DNA of 23,996 nucleotides from positions 18,260 to 42,255 of the forward strand of contig NW_013657638.1 of the NCBI RefSeq assembly GCF_000142905.1. The letters are read 5' to 3'. The notes below the pieces were generated by a model. That model did no database searches and was not told where the DNA came from. It was given only the letters and a program-made list of their open reading frames with translations. Every line of letters begins with the position of its first letter. Position 1 is the first letter of the stretch. Source of the stretch: Thecamonas trahens ATCC 50062. Its lineage: Eukaryota; Apusozoa; Apusomonadida; Apusomonadidae. Below, piece by piece: positions 6,609-16,345 of the stretch. Both the position numbers and the translations under genes were made by a program.

Positions 6609-9600
6609 TTACTGAGTCTCCTCGCCACCAAACCAGAGGCCGGCTGCCACCGCCGCCGCCGCCGCCGCCACGCCCACGCCGGCCATCCACAGCTGCATCG
6701 GCCTCTCGCCGCTCGAGCGTCCGCGGCTCGGGCCGTCAAACGGCGTGCTGCCGTCGGGAGCCTCGTCGTCGCTCTCGCTCTCGCTCTCGCTCTCGCTTGC
6801 GCTCGCGCTTGCGCTCGGCACATCGCCAGCCTCTAGCACATACTTGCCTCTGCTCACAGCCACAACGCTGCTAAAGGCCGACCGCTCGCCTCCCGCGCCG
6901 AGTCCACGGACCTTGACCCGAACACCGGCCTCGTCAGGAATTTGGAACTCGTACTGCGGAAGACTGCCGGCGTAGATCAGCCGCCATCCATCGCCGGCGT
7001 CCGTCTCGTCGACGAAAAGCTCGTACTGCGTGGTCGGGACCACGCCGCGGGCCTTCCGCGCCTTGGCCAGCTTCCGCTTCCGCGCCTTGGACATGGGGGC
7101 AGCCTCGTCCCATACCAGCGTCACCTCGCCCGCGTTGGCCCGGGCCGGCTCGCTGTGCGGCTGGACCATCGGCGGCTGCGGGGCCAGCGCCCGTGGCGGA
7201 AGCGTCATGACGTCCAGCACCTCGGACGGCGCCGAAATGCCTTCGGAAGACACGCCCGCCACCGAGAACCGGTACCGGGTTCCCGGCGACAGTCCACTGA
7301 TCTCAGCCGCCGTCTTGGTCGTGGTGAGGAGCTGCTCGCGGATCGGCAGGCCGGCGTCGTCGAGCCCGACCTCCGAGTACACAACATACTTGAAGACCGG
7401 TGCCCCAAAGTCGTGTTCCGGCGGGTGCCACCGCAACCCGATCGACTCTTGACCGACCGCGCCGGTCGACGCCAACGCTGGCGGCTCCATCTGCGACGGC
7501 GGCATGCCACGGAGCGTCGCCGTCGCCCGCTCCGACCGCGGCGACATCCCTAGCGCGTTCCACGCCACGCTCGCCAGCTCGAGCGACATGCCCGGTGAGA
7601 GACCGCTGACAACCACCGGCACAGGCATGGCCATGCCTGCCGCCACCGGCACCGCCGCCACCGGGGCCCAGCTCGTGTACGAAAGCACTGCACCCGACGC
7701 CAGCGTCATAGTCTCGCTGCGCTCGAGCGACGGCGCGTAAACAATGCGCGCCAGTACGTCGAGCCTCACAAACGGTGCGAGTCCGTCGCGCTCCGGCAGC
7801 GCCACACTGACCTCAACACCGCTGGCGGTCGTCTCGCCCACGCGCGGCGCCGGCGGCGGTGTCGGCGGCGGCTGTGGCGCGAGTGTCAGCCACTCGGTCC
7901 ACGGCCCGCGCGGCGTCTCGCCAACCCGATTGCGGAGAGCGAGCGCAAACCGATAGACGTGCGCGTCGTCGAGCTGTCGCAGCGTTGCACACGCCTCTTT
8001 GTCCATGTACACCCGCGAGAGCGTAGGCTTGTGCTGCTTCTCGACGGACCCCGTCCGCGCCAGCGCCTCTTGATATACCACATAGGCCGAGAGCGGCGCC
8101 CGCGGATCCTGAGCGGCCGCCGGCAGCGGAGCCCAACCGAGAACAAGCGTGTCGAGGGTGACACCGATGACGCTTGGCGGCGCAAGCGGCGGTGGCGGCA
8201 AACCAGGTGGTGGCGGTGGAGTGGTCACCGCCACCTCCTGCGACGGATTCGATGCGCCGGTCGAGTTGGACGCCACCAGCGAGATCTTGTACAGCGTCGA
8301 CGGGGTGAGGTCCGCAAGGCACGCTTGCCGTGCCCGCCCGGGGAGCTCGAGTCCCGGCAGGGTGTGCTCGGTCCCGTCGCGTGCGACAGCGACGGCCGAG
8401 AGTTCAAAGCTCAGCAGTGGAGCACCCTGAGAGTCTGGTGCTTCCCAGGCCACCTCGATCGAGTCGTGGGTCATGGCGGTGACAGTGACTGCAGCTGGCT
8501 GCGCCGGGCGAGCGGCGGGGTGGAGAACTTGAGCGGCCGCGACCGGCTCGACTCGCCGGCGGCGGTCACCGTTGCCACCTCCAGCGTGCCAGAAAGGCCA
8601 GGTTGAAGGCCATTGACGCGAGCGTGGCACTGCTCGGTCTCGAGATAGAGCGCGCTATTGAGGTAGACTCTGTAGGCCGAGACCGGGAGGCCACCGGTGA
8701 CCAGCGGTGCGGTCCACACCATTCGCAACGAGGTCGGCGCGACTGTCCCGTCGATCTTGAGCTTGGTGGGCGGGTGGGCAACGCCAGCGGCGGTGGCAAA
8801 GGTCACCACGGTCGACGGCGGCGACTCGCCTTTGGAGTTGGATGCCACCAGCCGAAAGGTGTATTCGGTTGCCGGCGCGAGGCCGGAGACTTCGGCCGTC
8901 GTCTCGCCGCCGCGGAAAGTGGGCTTGAACGACTCAGCGCCTGCCGCCATCGAGAGGCAGTACGCCAACTCGTTGCGCGGCGCGCCGCCCACAGACTCGG
9001 GCGGGCGCCAGGCGAGGGTGAGCGCTGTCTCGCGGGCAGAGACCAGCGTCGGCGGCAGCGGCTCGCTCGGCGGGAGGATTTTGAGCCGAGCGTGGGTGAT
9101 GGGCGAAAAGGCCGAGAGACCGAGCTCGTTCCGTGCTGCGCAGCGAAAGGCAAGCCGCGAGCCCGGGGCGAGGCTGTCGATGCGGATGGCCTTGCCGACG
9201 GCGTTCTTATTGGAGGCCACGGCGATGGTAAAGGTGCGGCACGCAACAAACTCGGCCTCGCCCTGTCGTCCCGACGCCGACGCCGAGCTGCCACCAAGCG
9301 AGCCGTCGTCGACATGGACAATGTACTCGGTGATGGCCTTGCCGTTGTCTGCCGGCGACTTGCCGCAGATGAACCGAATCCATGACGAGGTGAACTTGCC
9401 GACGGTGACTTGCGCCGGGGCCTCGGGCACGTCCGGCAGCGTGGTGGCATGAAAGACTTCCGATGGGAGGTAAGTGATCGGCCCCGGGGCGTAGAGCACC
9501 TCACCACCAGCCTCGGTATCATCATCAGCGCTAGCCTTGGCATCGGCTGCCACGGCGGCGTAGTCGATCTCGCCCACCACAACCAGAATGCGAAAAGCAA

Positions 9601-9916
9601 TGGTCTGCGCCGGACGGAGGCCACCTTCCAGTTCAAACACAGTATCCTCGGTATCAGCCAGATCGATAAACTCCTCACCGTTCTCCAAATCAACCTCGAC
9701 GATGTAGCTGAGTCTGGCCGAGGGATGCGGTCTCGGCTGCGGTGTCCATGTCACCACCAACGACGTCGGCGACGGTGACGCAGCCTTGACAGACAAGCTT
9801 GGCTTGAGAGGTGGGGGTGGGGGTGGAGGAGGAGGAGGCTCTGCCACAGCTGGTCCTCCTCCGTTTGAGCCCTTCCCCATGCCCCTCTCCTCCTTCACAA
9901 GGAAGCCGCGTCGCAT
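6609..9916 (-). CDS. FNDC3: FNDC3-like protein: nine fibronectin type III domains and C-terminal membrane anchor (one apparent frame shift)
   Basis: Two overlapping minus-strand frames form one gene. The upstream frame (from ATG 9914-9916) gives a start, a poly-proline stretch and four FN3 domains. The downstream frame gives five more, then an acidic Ser/Glu repeat, a basic stretch and a terminal hydrophobic helix (MQLWMAGVGVAAAAAAVAAG) nine or so residues from the end. The joint lies near 8505-8510 in the linker between FN3 domains 4 and 5: one frame reads ...LKFSTPPLA and the other continues PAQPAAVTVTAM..., so one extra C in the CCC run there restores a 1,102-residue protein. Individual domains show the usual L-x-P-x-[ST]-x-Y-x-[FL]-x-[LV]-x-[AS]-x-N pattern. 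A proline-rich N-terminus, nine FN3 domains and a tail anchor are the exact layout of animal FNDC3A/FNDC3B, cytoplasm-facing ER/Golgi membrane proteins. No signal peptide is visible, consistent with tail anchoring. Orthology is inferred from architecture. Confidence 0.85.
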
Positions 9917-10006
9917 GCCGTGTGCGAAACCCTTTTGGCGAGTGGCTCCCGCAAAAGTCGAGTGGTCGCCCTTGAGTCGTCGCCTCCCGCTTCGCCTCGT
10001 TCAACC

Positions 10007-10170
10007 TCAAGCAGCTTTCAAATACGGCGCGCTCTCATCCATGGGCGTCTCGTAGCCATAGTTGCGAGATCTTGATATATCTATCATTCCAGCACACACA
10101 TAAGGACGACAAAGACGACGAAGATGAACAATACCGGTGTGATGACCGTGGCCCCGTGGCGTGTGTCCAT
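10007..10170 (-). CDS. Possible 54-residue single-pass membrane protein (frame-shifted)
   Basis: Reading from an ATG at 10170, the frame begins MDTRHG, continues into a strongly hydrophobic helix (VITPVLFIFVVFVVLMCVL, about residues 9-27) and stops. One base away a second frame continues with IDISRSRNYGYETP and ends ...YLKAA at the stop 10007-10009. Restoring one base near 10087 gives a 54-residue protein with a short N-terminus, one TM helix and a polar tail with two tyrosines. The same one-base defect affects five recognisable genes in this window, which makes the model plausible, but I recognise no family. The alternatives are chance hydrophobic sequence, or upstream exons of the FNDC3-like gene. 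It lies 90 bp upstream of that gene's ATG on the same strand. Confidence 0.35.
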
Positions 10171-10443
10171 CCATGTCCCGGCTACGTGACAGAGCGTGTA
10201 CAACCAGATCATGCACCTATTGTCCGCACCGCAGCCATTGCCATTCCACTCCTTCCCCTCGACCAAGACCCACATCGGATGATCGCCTCCCGCCGGCTTT
10301 GATCTCGCAGCGCGTCAGCGAAGCGCCTGTGGGCCGCAAACAGGCACGACGGCGCGACGGCACGACGGGCTCAGGCTCTGGCTCAGGCTCGGACTTGGGC
10401 CTTCCAACTCGACTCGAGTCGGCCAGAGCGGGGGGGGGAAAGG
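10171..10443. promoter_or_regulatory. Divergent intergenic region before the patatin gene
   Basis: Nothing here resembles a known gene. The region separates the minus-strand FNDC3-like gene and possible small gene from the plus-strand patatin gene, so it should contain two promoters. Positions 10372-10395 hold a short GGCTCA-type hexamer repeat and 10431-10438 a run of eight G, just five bases before the patatin ATG. No TATA box or clear factor site is visible. Confidence 0.4.
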
Positions 10444-11577
10444 ATGCCGTCGCTCGTGGCGGTGGTAGCTGTGGGTACGGCGTCTGTCGTTGCCGGCGTG
10501 GTGGGCTTCTGGGCTGCTATGTCGCCGCCTGCGCCGTCGTTGGAGGACCCGCCCATGGAGCCGGAGCTGGCGCCGTCGTCACGGCTGGCTGTCCAAGATC
10601 GGGAGGGGGCATGGGCTGGCGAGGGCGAGGCTCGAATGGACGATGTGCCGTATCGGATTCTCTCACTCGACGGTGGCGGTGTCCGCGGCGTCTACACCGC
10701 TGTCCTCCTCCATCGTCTGGTCGAGGCCTGCCCGGAGCTACTCGACGCGGTGGACATGATCGCAGGCACGTCGACCGGTGGCCTTCTGGCATGCATGCTT
10801 GCGGCAGGCTACTCGCCGGCGCAGTGCCGCGACATCTATCTCAAAGAGTGCCCGTACATCTTCTCGTCGAGCTTGCTCCGGAGACTCTCGCCATTCAATG
10901 CCAAGTACGGATCGCAGCCCAAGAAGGCGATCATGGAAAAGTACCTCGGCGATACGACGCTCGGCGAGCTGTACAAGTATGTAGTGGTGACCGCGTTCAA
11001 GCTCGACGGCAAGCCGGCGCCCGGCGGCCTGCCGACCTTCTTTCCGCCTGGCAACTGGCGGCCGGCGCTGTTCTCCAACCTCCCGCTTGGCGACCGCGGC
11101 AAGGTACCGCCCGACAACCATGTGCGTGCGGTCGACGTCGCCATGCGGACGTCGGCGGCGCCGACTTACTTCCCCATGGCCAGCGGCTACGCCGACGGGG
11201 CCATCGTGACCAACAACCCGGCACTGATGGCCGTCTCCAAGGCCTTCTCCACCTTTGACGCCGCCCAGCCGGAGAACTGCCGGGTTCTTTCCATCGGCTC
11301 GGGTACCATTCTCTACTCGCTCGATGTCGACGCGTACCCAGACCTCGGGTACGTCGGCTTTGGCCCGTCGCTCTTTGACGTTCTCTTTGAGTCCAAGTCA
11401 CTCGCCACCGAGATCAACGCCCGCCTCTTGCTGCAGAACTCATACCATCGCCTCGATCCTGTCCTCCCCTACCGCATCGCCCTCGACGACGTGACCGCCA
11501 TGGACGATCTCGTCACTCTCGCCGAGGCTGTCGACCTCTCCGAGACCATCGAGTGGATTCGCGATAACTGGCTGTAG
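10444..11577 (+). CDS. Patatin-like phospholipase
   Basis: This 377-residue acyl hydrolase has the complete patatin catalytic set. The oxyanion loop DGGGVRG is at 76-82, the nucleophile elbow GTSTGG at 108-113 (Ser110), and the catalytic aspartate in the DGA motif at 251-253 (Asp251) is followed by NNP. Patatins use a Ser-Asp dyad to remove fatty acids from phospholipids or galactolipids (phospholipase A/lysophospholipase activity). Residues 4-26 form a hydrophobic N-terminal segment, probably a membrane anchor, then a Pro/Glu-rich linker to residue 67 where the catalytic domain starts. The position of the anchor suggests action on a membrane surface. No ankyrin, armadillo or C2 domain is attached. 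The gene is intact on one exon and converges on the ML-domain gene with 100 bp between stops. The physiological substrate cannot be told. Confidence 0.92.
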   Translation: MPSLVAVVAVGTASVVAGVVGFWAAMSPPAPSLEDPPMEPELAPSSRLAVQDREGAWAGEGEARMDDVPYRILSLDGGGVRGVYTAVLLHRLVEACPELLDAVDMIAGTSTGGLLACMLAAGYSPAQCRDIYLKECPYIFSSSLLRRLSPFNAKYGSQPKKAIMEKYLGDTTLGELYKYVVVTAFKLDGKPAPGGLPTFFPPGNWRPALFSNLPLGDRGKVPPDNHVRAVDVAMRTSAAPTYFPMASGYADGAIVTNNPALMAVSKAFSTFDAAQPENCRVLSIGSGTILYSLDVDAYPDLGYVGFGPSLFDVLFESKSLATEINARLLLQNSYHRLDPVLPYRIALDDVTAMDDLVTLAEAVDLSETIEWIRDNWL

Positions 11578-11677
11578 CAAGCCAGCAAGGGAGAACTACA
11601 GTGAAAACGGACAGGGTGTTTACCTCCTCGACACACTGCCGCCAGAGAAGACGGCAGTGCCAACGTGGGAGGAGCGC

Positions 11678-12665
11678 TTACTGGACGGAGAAGGCAAACT
11701 CGATGCAGGCGATCTCGTTGTTCTTCTGGTCGACGGCGGTGGCCTTGCCGGTGTACTTGCCAGACGGGGCCTCGGACGGAATCATCTCCGAGATGGAGAG
11801 AGTCTTGGACGCAAACGGCGCAATCGGGCACTTGTACGGGGTGTCGTTAAGGAGGGTGCAAAGGTCGTACGTGTGGTGCAGGAGGGTAATGATGCCGTAC
11901 TTGACCTGGACGGTCACGGTCGAGCCGGTGTCAACAGGGTACGTCTTGGTGTCCGAGGCAGTCACAGTCAGGGTCACGTTCGAGCCCTTGTTCACAGTAC
12001 CGCCCGACGGCGAGATGGTCACAGACTCGATCTGGGCGTCATCCGTCGACGCGCCGCAGTCGCACCAGCCCTGCGAGTTGGGCACTGTCACGTCCATCAC
12101 CATCGCAGCCAAGACAAGCGTTGCATGAGTGAGACGACCCTCCTCTTTTCTAACACCTCCCCACACTCCATCACCTCCGATCCCCCCGCCACCACCCACA
12201 CCATCACCAAGCACACGCTCTTTGCTTTCCATCCGTCTCTTCCTCACTAACCGGTGGTGGTCACACCTTCGTCTAGCAGGCCTTTTCTCCGCTCTTCCCC
12301 CTGCAGTGCCCGTCACTGAAAAAATATCGCACTGGCACGCGTGCCGCGACCTCCAGCAAAGGCCGGGAAGGAGAGCTGGTGGCCGTGGCGAACTGGACTA
12401 CGTCCACCATCACCTCCTCCTCCATCTACAGACTCTCTGTCACACCCGATATGCCTCATTGCGTATGCTGTGGCAGCCCGTCTCTCGCAGCCTCAGTCTC
12501 TTCCTCCATCCCGTCTCGCACGTGACCCAAGGCGACAGGTGGAAGGGAAGGGGGCCCAGTGTTGGCCAAGAGTGGGTACGTACCAGGGTCGGAGGAGCAC
12601 ATGGGCACAGAGGCCATAGCAGTGGCAGCAAGCGCCACGAGGACAAGCACAACAAACAGCTTCAT
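11678..12665 (-). CDS. Secreted ML-domain lipid-binding protein (NPC2/PG-PI-transfer type), two exons
   Basis: Exon 1 (12665-12584) encodes the signal peptide MKLFVVLVLVALAATAMAS and a short Cys-containing start, ending at a strong donor G|GTACGT. Exon 2 (12084-11678) begins in the matching phase after GACAG; the 499-nt intron is 12583-12085. The spliced protein has 162 residues. Its body has the ML (MD-2-related lipid recognition) pattern: WCDCG near the start, a run of beta strands (IESVTISPSGGTVNKGSNVT), VQVKYGIITL, the Cys pair in YDLCTLL...YKCPI, a GKYTGKA strand and a final Cys in EIACIEF. ML proteins are small beta-sandwiches that carry sterol or phospholipid in the ER-lysosome lumen or outside the cell. 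The intron assignment matters: without exon 1 the protein lacks a signal peptide. The ligand is unknown. It diverges from the anoctamin gene, a lipid-scramblase family. Confidence 0.85.
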
Positions 12666-12835
12666 GTTGGTGGAAATTGAGATGTGTGGGGAGAGAATGC
12701 GTGGTCGGGAGGCTGGGGGGTGGCGGGGCGGGGTGTGGGGGGTGAGGGGGGGGGAGGGCGAGGGCGATCGATCGGTGGCGGCTGTTCGCGGAATTGGCAT
12801 CGATGGCTGTGGGGAGATGATGAGGGTAGTCAGTA
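12666..12835. repeat. G-rich left flank of the assembly gap
   Basis: Upstream of the ML-domain ATG the plus strand is G-rich (12711-12760), so the sense strand of that gene is C-rich, as before several other genes here. It is followed by a segment with GCGAGGGCGATCGATCGG (12758-12775) and ATGATGAGGGTAGTCAGTA (12817-12835). Both segments recur on the far side of the gap, which indicates a tandem repeat. Confidence 0.8.
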
Positions 12836-13511
12836 NNNNNNNNNNNNNNNNNNNNNNNNNNNNNNNNNNNNNNNNNNNNNNNNNNNNNNNNNNNNNNNNN
12901 NNNNNNNNNNNNNNNNNNNNNNNNNNNNNNNNNNNNNNNNNNNNNNNNNNNNNNNNNNNNNNNNNNNNNNNNNNNNNNNNNNNNNNNNNNNNNNNNNNNN
13001 NNNNNNNNNNNNNNNNNNNNNNNNNNNNNNNNNNNNNNNNNNNNNNNNNNNNNNNNNNNNNNNNNNNNNNNNNNNNNNNNNNNNNNNNNNNNNNNNNNNN
13101 NNNNNNNNNNNNNNNNNNNNNNNNNNNNNNNNNNNNNNNNNNNNNNNNNNNNNNNNNNNNNNNNNNNNNNNNNNNNNNNNNNNNNNNNNNNNNNNNNNNN
13201 NNNNNNNNNNNNNNNNNNNNNNNNNNNNNNNNNNNNNNNNNNNNNNNNNNNNNNNNNNNNNNNNNNNNNNNNNNNNNNNNNNNNNNNNNNNNNNNNNNNN
13301 NNNNNNNNNNNNNNNNNNNNNNNNNNNNNNNNNNNNNNNNNNNNNNNNNNNNNNNNNNNNNNNNNNNNNNNNNNNNNNNNNNNNNNNNNNNNNNNNNNNN
13401 NNNNNNNNNNNNNNNNNNNNNNNNNNNNNNNNNNNNNNNNNNNNNNNNNNNNNNNNNNNNNNNNNNNNNNNNNNNNNNNNNNNNNNNNNNNNNNNNNNNN
13501 NNNNNNNNNNN
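12836..13511. other. Assembly gap (676 N)
   Basis: Only N is present. The 19 bases before the gap (12817-12835) and after it (13512-13530) are identical, and the next 80 bases are extremely G-rich. The gap probably arose because a repeat with long G runs could not be assembled. Its stated size may be an estimate. Confidence 0.98.
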
Positions 13512-13665
13512 ATGATGAGGGTAGTCAGTAGGGGGCGGGGTGAGGGGGGGGGTGAGGGGGGGAGGAGGGGGGGGGGGGGGGGGGGGGGCGAGGGCGATCG
13601 ATCGGTGGCAGCTGTAGGGGGCGGGGTGTGAGGGGGCGAGGGGGAGGGAGGAGGACGGCCAGTCC
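13512..13665. repeat. G-rich right flank of the gap with 22-G run
   Basis: This begins with a copy of the 19-base sequence that ends the left contig. It then has G-rich DNA including a run of 22 G (13567-13588), a second copy of CGAGGGCGATCGATCGGTGG (13589-13608), and more G-rich DNA. With the left flank it defines a repeat unit of about 135 bp, by summing the spacings between the shared blocks. It lies in the shared promoter region of the ML-domain and anoctamin genes and could form G-quadruplexes. Confidence 0.85.
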
Positions 13666-13770
13666 TCCTCGACCCCAGGCTAGGGTCGTGTCACTCCACA
13701 ACCAGCGCGGGAATAGGTGGTGGTCGCACATGCGGTGGGTGGGGGCGGGCAGTCACTCGACTCGGCAGCT

Positions 13771-15993
13771 ATGCCGTACGTGCTGGAGTTTGACGTCAAC
13801 CATGAGCACTTTGGTATGTGAGGCGCATGAGAGGTGGCCTTTGGGGGGCAGGATGTAGACACGAGGGTGAATGGCTGACTCACAAAGTGTCTTGGTCCGC
13901 CAGGGGTCATGCATCGGTACGTCCGTGACGTGCTGGAGGACGCCGGACTCGATGTTGAGCACGTCGACATCGGAGGTGATGGCGAGAGTGCAGTAGCGGG
14001 AAGCGGTGATGATGGTAGTCGCAGATGGTTTCTGGTCGTGCGGGCCTCGCGGGCGCGGCTGGAGAAGGAGTACACCCGTGAGCGAAGGCTGGGCATCGGC
14101 CTGTTTGCCGGCGATGATCCGGTGGCGCTCGACGATAGCGACGAGAACGATGACATCGACAACATCGGCGATGAGAACGGCAAGAGCGACGACGGTGATG
14201 AAATCTCGGGCGCGATGCGGAGTGGAGAGGCTGTCTTTAACGCCCGTGATGCCCTGGTTCTCCTGCGGGAGATTGTCGACGGCGTAGAGGTGGCCGAGAG
14301 CGACATGGACCTGTCGATCAAGTCGCGGCGGCGGTACGGCGGCATGCTTCCGCCGCTGGCTGAGTGTGGGCTGGGCATGTACGAGCCTGTCGTCGAGAGC
14401 CTCATCCATACCTCGAACTCGCTCATCCAGCAAGCCTTTCCGCTGCATGCGCGGCGCGCGCGGACCGAGGTCTGGCACAGCGTGATGGCAGTGCGGGAGA
14501 CGGCCGTGCCGGAGCCTGTCCGCGAGTACTTTGGCGACAAGGCCACGCTCTTCCTCGAGTGGGCGCTTTTCTACACCAAGTGGATGGTGGTGCTCGCGGG
14601 GCTGGGGCTGGCGGTCTGGCTGCTGGAGGAAGTGGATCACTCGCACGACAACGTGCTTGTGGCGGCGTACTCGGCGGGGCTCGTCGTCTGGGCCTCGGGC
14701 TTTGCGCTCTTCTGGGCGCGGCGCCAGTCTGCGCTGGCGTGGGAGTGGGGCACGCTCGACATCGACGACGCGCTCGCTGAGGAGGTCCGGCCCGAGTTTG
14801 AGGGCGAGATGGACGAGTCGCCGGTGACCGGCCGGCTGGTCAAGACCTACCCCGAGTGGAAGCGGCAACTCAAGTACGCGGTCTCAGTTCCGGTCACCCT
14901 CGCCATGCTCGGCGTCTCAGTGGCAGTCATGGTGGCAGGCCTCAATGCGACGGCAGCGATTGATCCTGACTCGTTCCTCTTTGTGCCCGCACTCAACGGC
15001 CGCGGCGGCGACGGGCGCGGGCTCGCTGCCGACGACGACTCGCTGGTAGTCGGCATGCTGCCGTCGCTGGTGTACACGGTCGTCATTCTTGTGGTCAACG
15101 AGGTCTACTCGCGCATCGCTGTCTGCCTCAACAAGTGGGAAAACCACCGGACGCGCGAGTCATACGAGGCTGCGCTCATTCTCAAGCAGATTCCGTTCCA
15201 GCTCTTCAACTCGTTTGTGGGGCTCTTCTACCTCGCCTTTGTCGAGTGCAACATGGTCGAGCTGAGGGTCCAGCTCCGCGATCTGTTCATGACCGACTGG
15301 GTCCGCCGCGTCGTCGTCGGGGCCCTCATTCCATACGTTCTCAAAAAGTACGCCGAGTACACCGACGCCGCCGTGGTAGCCGCCAGCAAGAAGGCCGACG
15401 CGCCGGTGCCGAGCTCTTCGCCCCGCTTTGTCCTCGAGCTCCTCGTCGAGGCTGATCAGGATCGCATGGCCACCTTTGACGACTGGACCGAGCTGGTGAC
15501 CCAGCTCGGATACGTCGCCTTTTTCTCGGCAGCCTTTCCGCTCGCGCCGCTGCTTGCGGTCCTTGGCAATGTCGTCGAGCTCCGCGCTCTTGTCTTCCGC
15601 TACGCTTTCCTCGTCCAGCGGGCCGATCCTGTCCGCGCCAAGTCCATCGGCGTGTGGATGGCCATCGTCAAGCTTGTCTGCCTTCTCGCAGTCATCATCA
15701 ATGTCGGCATCTTTGGCTACACCACCAACCAGGCCCGCGCCGTCTTTGCCTTTTTCGGTCTTGACCTCTCCATCGTCGGTCACATGGCTCTTGTCATCAC
15801 CCTCGAGCACGCCGCCGTCCTCGCTAAGGCCGTCGTTGAGTGGGTCGTCCCCGAGATCCCGGCATGGGTCACCATCGCTCGCGCCCGCACTCGCTTCCTT
15901 CTCGCCCAGTCCATCCGTGAGCGCGAACGTCGACGAATCCAGGAGCGCGAGCGCGAGCGCCGCCAGGCCCAGCATCGAACGATCCGAAAGTAA
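13771..15993 (+). CDS. TMEM16: Anoctamin/TMEM16-family membrane protein, two exons
   Basis: Exon 1 (13771-13813) encodes MPYVLEFDVNHEHF plus one base; a 90-nt intron (13814-13903, GTATGT...CCAG, branch-like CTGAC at 13875) joins in phase to exon 2, giving 710 residues. A cytosolic N-terminus with an acidic Asp-rich loop precedes about ten membrane segments. Family hallmarks are EYFGDKATLFLEWALFYTKW, RPEFEGE (about 309-315), LNKWENHRTRESYE (about 423-436), the FQLFNSFVGLFYLAF helix and FFSAAFPLAPLLAVLGNVVE (about 554-573). Anoctamins are calcium-activated lipid scramblases, chloride channels or ER-plasma-membrane tethers; the WENHR region and short N-terminus look closest to the ANO10/Ist2 branch. 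In the last hallmark the usual E-x-R-x-D pair reads E-L-R-A-L (E574, L578), so one expected calcium ligand seems missing. The C-terminus is a polybasic RERERRR-type tail, a possible lipid-binding tether. Confidence 0.9.
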
Positions 15994-16345
15994 GAAGAGA
16001 AACTGTCTCGTCGCCTAAAAGATCGGGGTGTGTTGATTTGCAGCCGGGGTAGACGACGTGAATTGTTGCGATCTGCCATTTTTGATGCCGAACACAACAG
16101 CAGAGTTTCCCGCACCAGGGAGCCCAAGGAAAATCCCCCCTGCTCAGCCCCCTCTCCCCCCCACACTATGCCACCTGCGCCCTCCACCATCACTTCCTCC
16201 TCAATGCCCGCATTGGCTGTGGATGGCTGGCGGCGGGCGAGATCAAGGCGGGAAAAAAACCGAGTCCGTGAATTGTTCACTGTCAGCTAAGACTGTTGTT
16301 CGTTCCTTCCTTGGCATTCTCCTCTCTCGTTCACCTTTCAGCCAA
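15994..16345. promoter_or_regulatory. Intergenic region upstream of the CAP-SH3 gene
   Basis: No gene is visible in these 352 bases between two plus-strand genes. It contains a C-rich pyrimidine stretch (16131-16165), a reversed CCAAT box (ATTGG, 16212-16216) and GGCGGGAAA at 16247-16255, which equals the E2F/DP consensus. The ten-base word GTGAATTGTT occurs twice, near 16059 and 16268. These are motif matches only, and short ones are expected by chance. Confidence 0.35.

Noticed and set aside
6609-9916. Two separate FN3 genes rather than one
   Set aside because: The frames meet within one interdomain linker, with no start or stop context between them, and together give the nine-FN3 plus anchor layout.
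10444-11577. Patatin gene as a recent bacterial transfer
   Set aside because: Base composition and codon use match its neighbours and patatins are widespread in eukaryotes; nothing in the sequence shows transfer.
12559-13631. Open frames running through the N gap
   Set aside because: They consist mostly of unknown residues and G-rich low-complexity sequence.
16247-16255. E2F site controlling the CAP-SH3 gene
   Set aside because: A nine-base match in GC-rich DNA is weak evidence; I note it but do not claim cell-cycle control.
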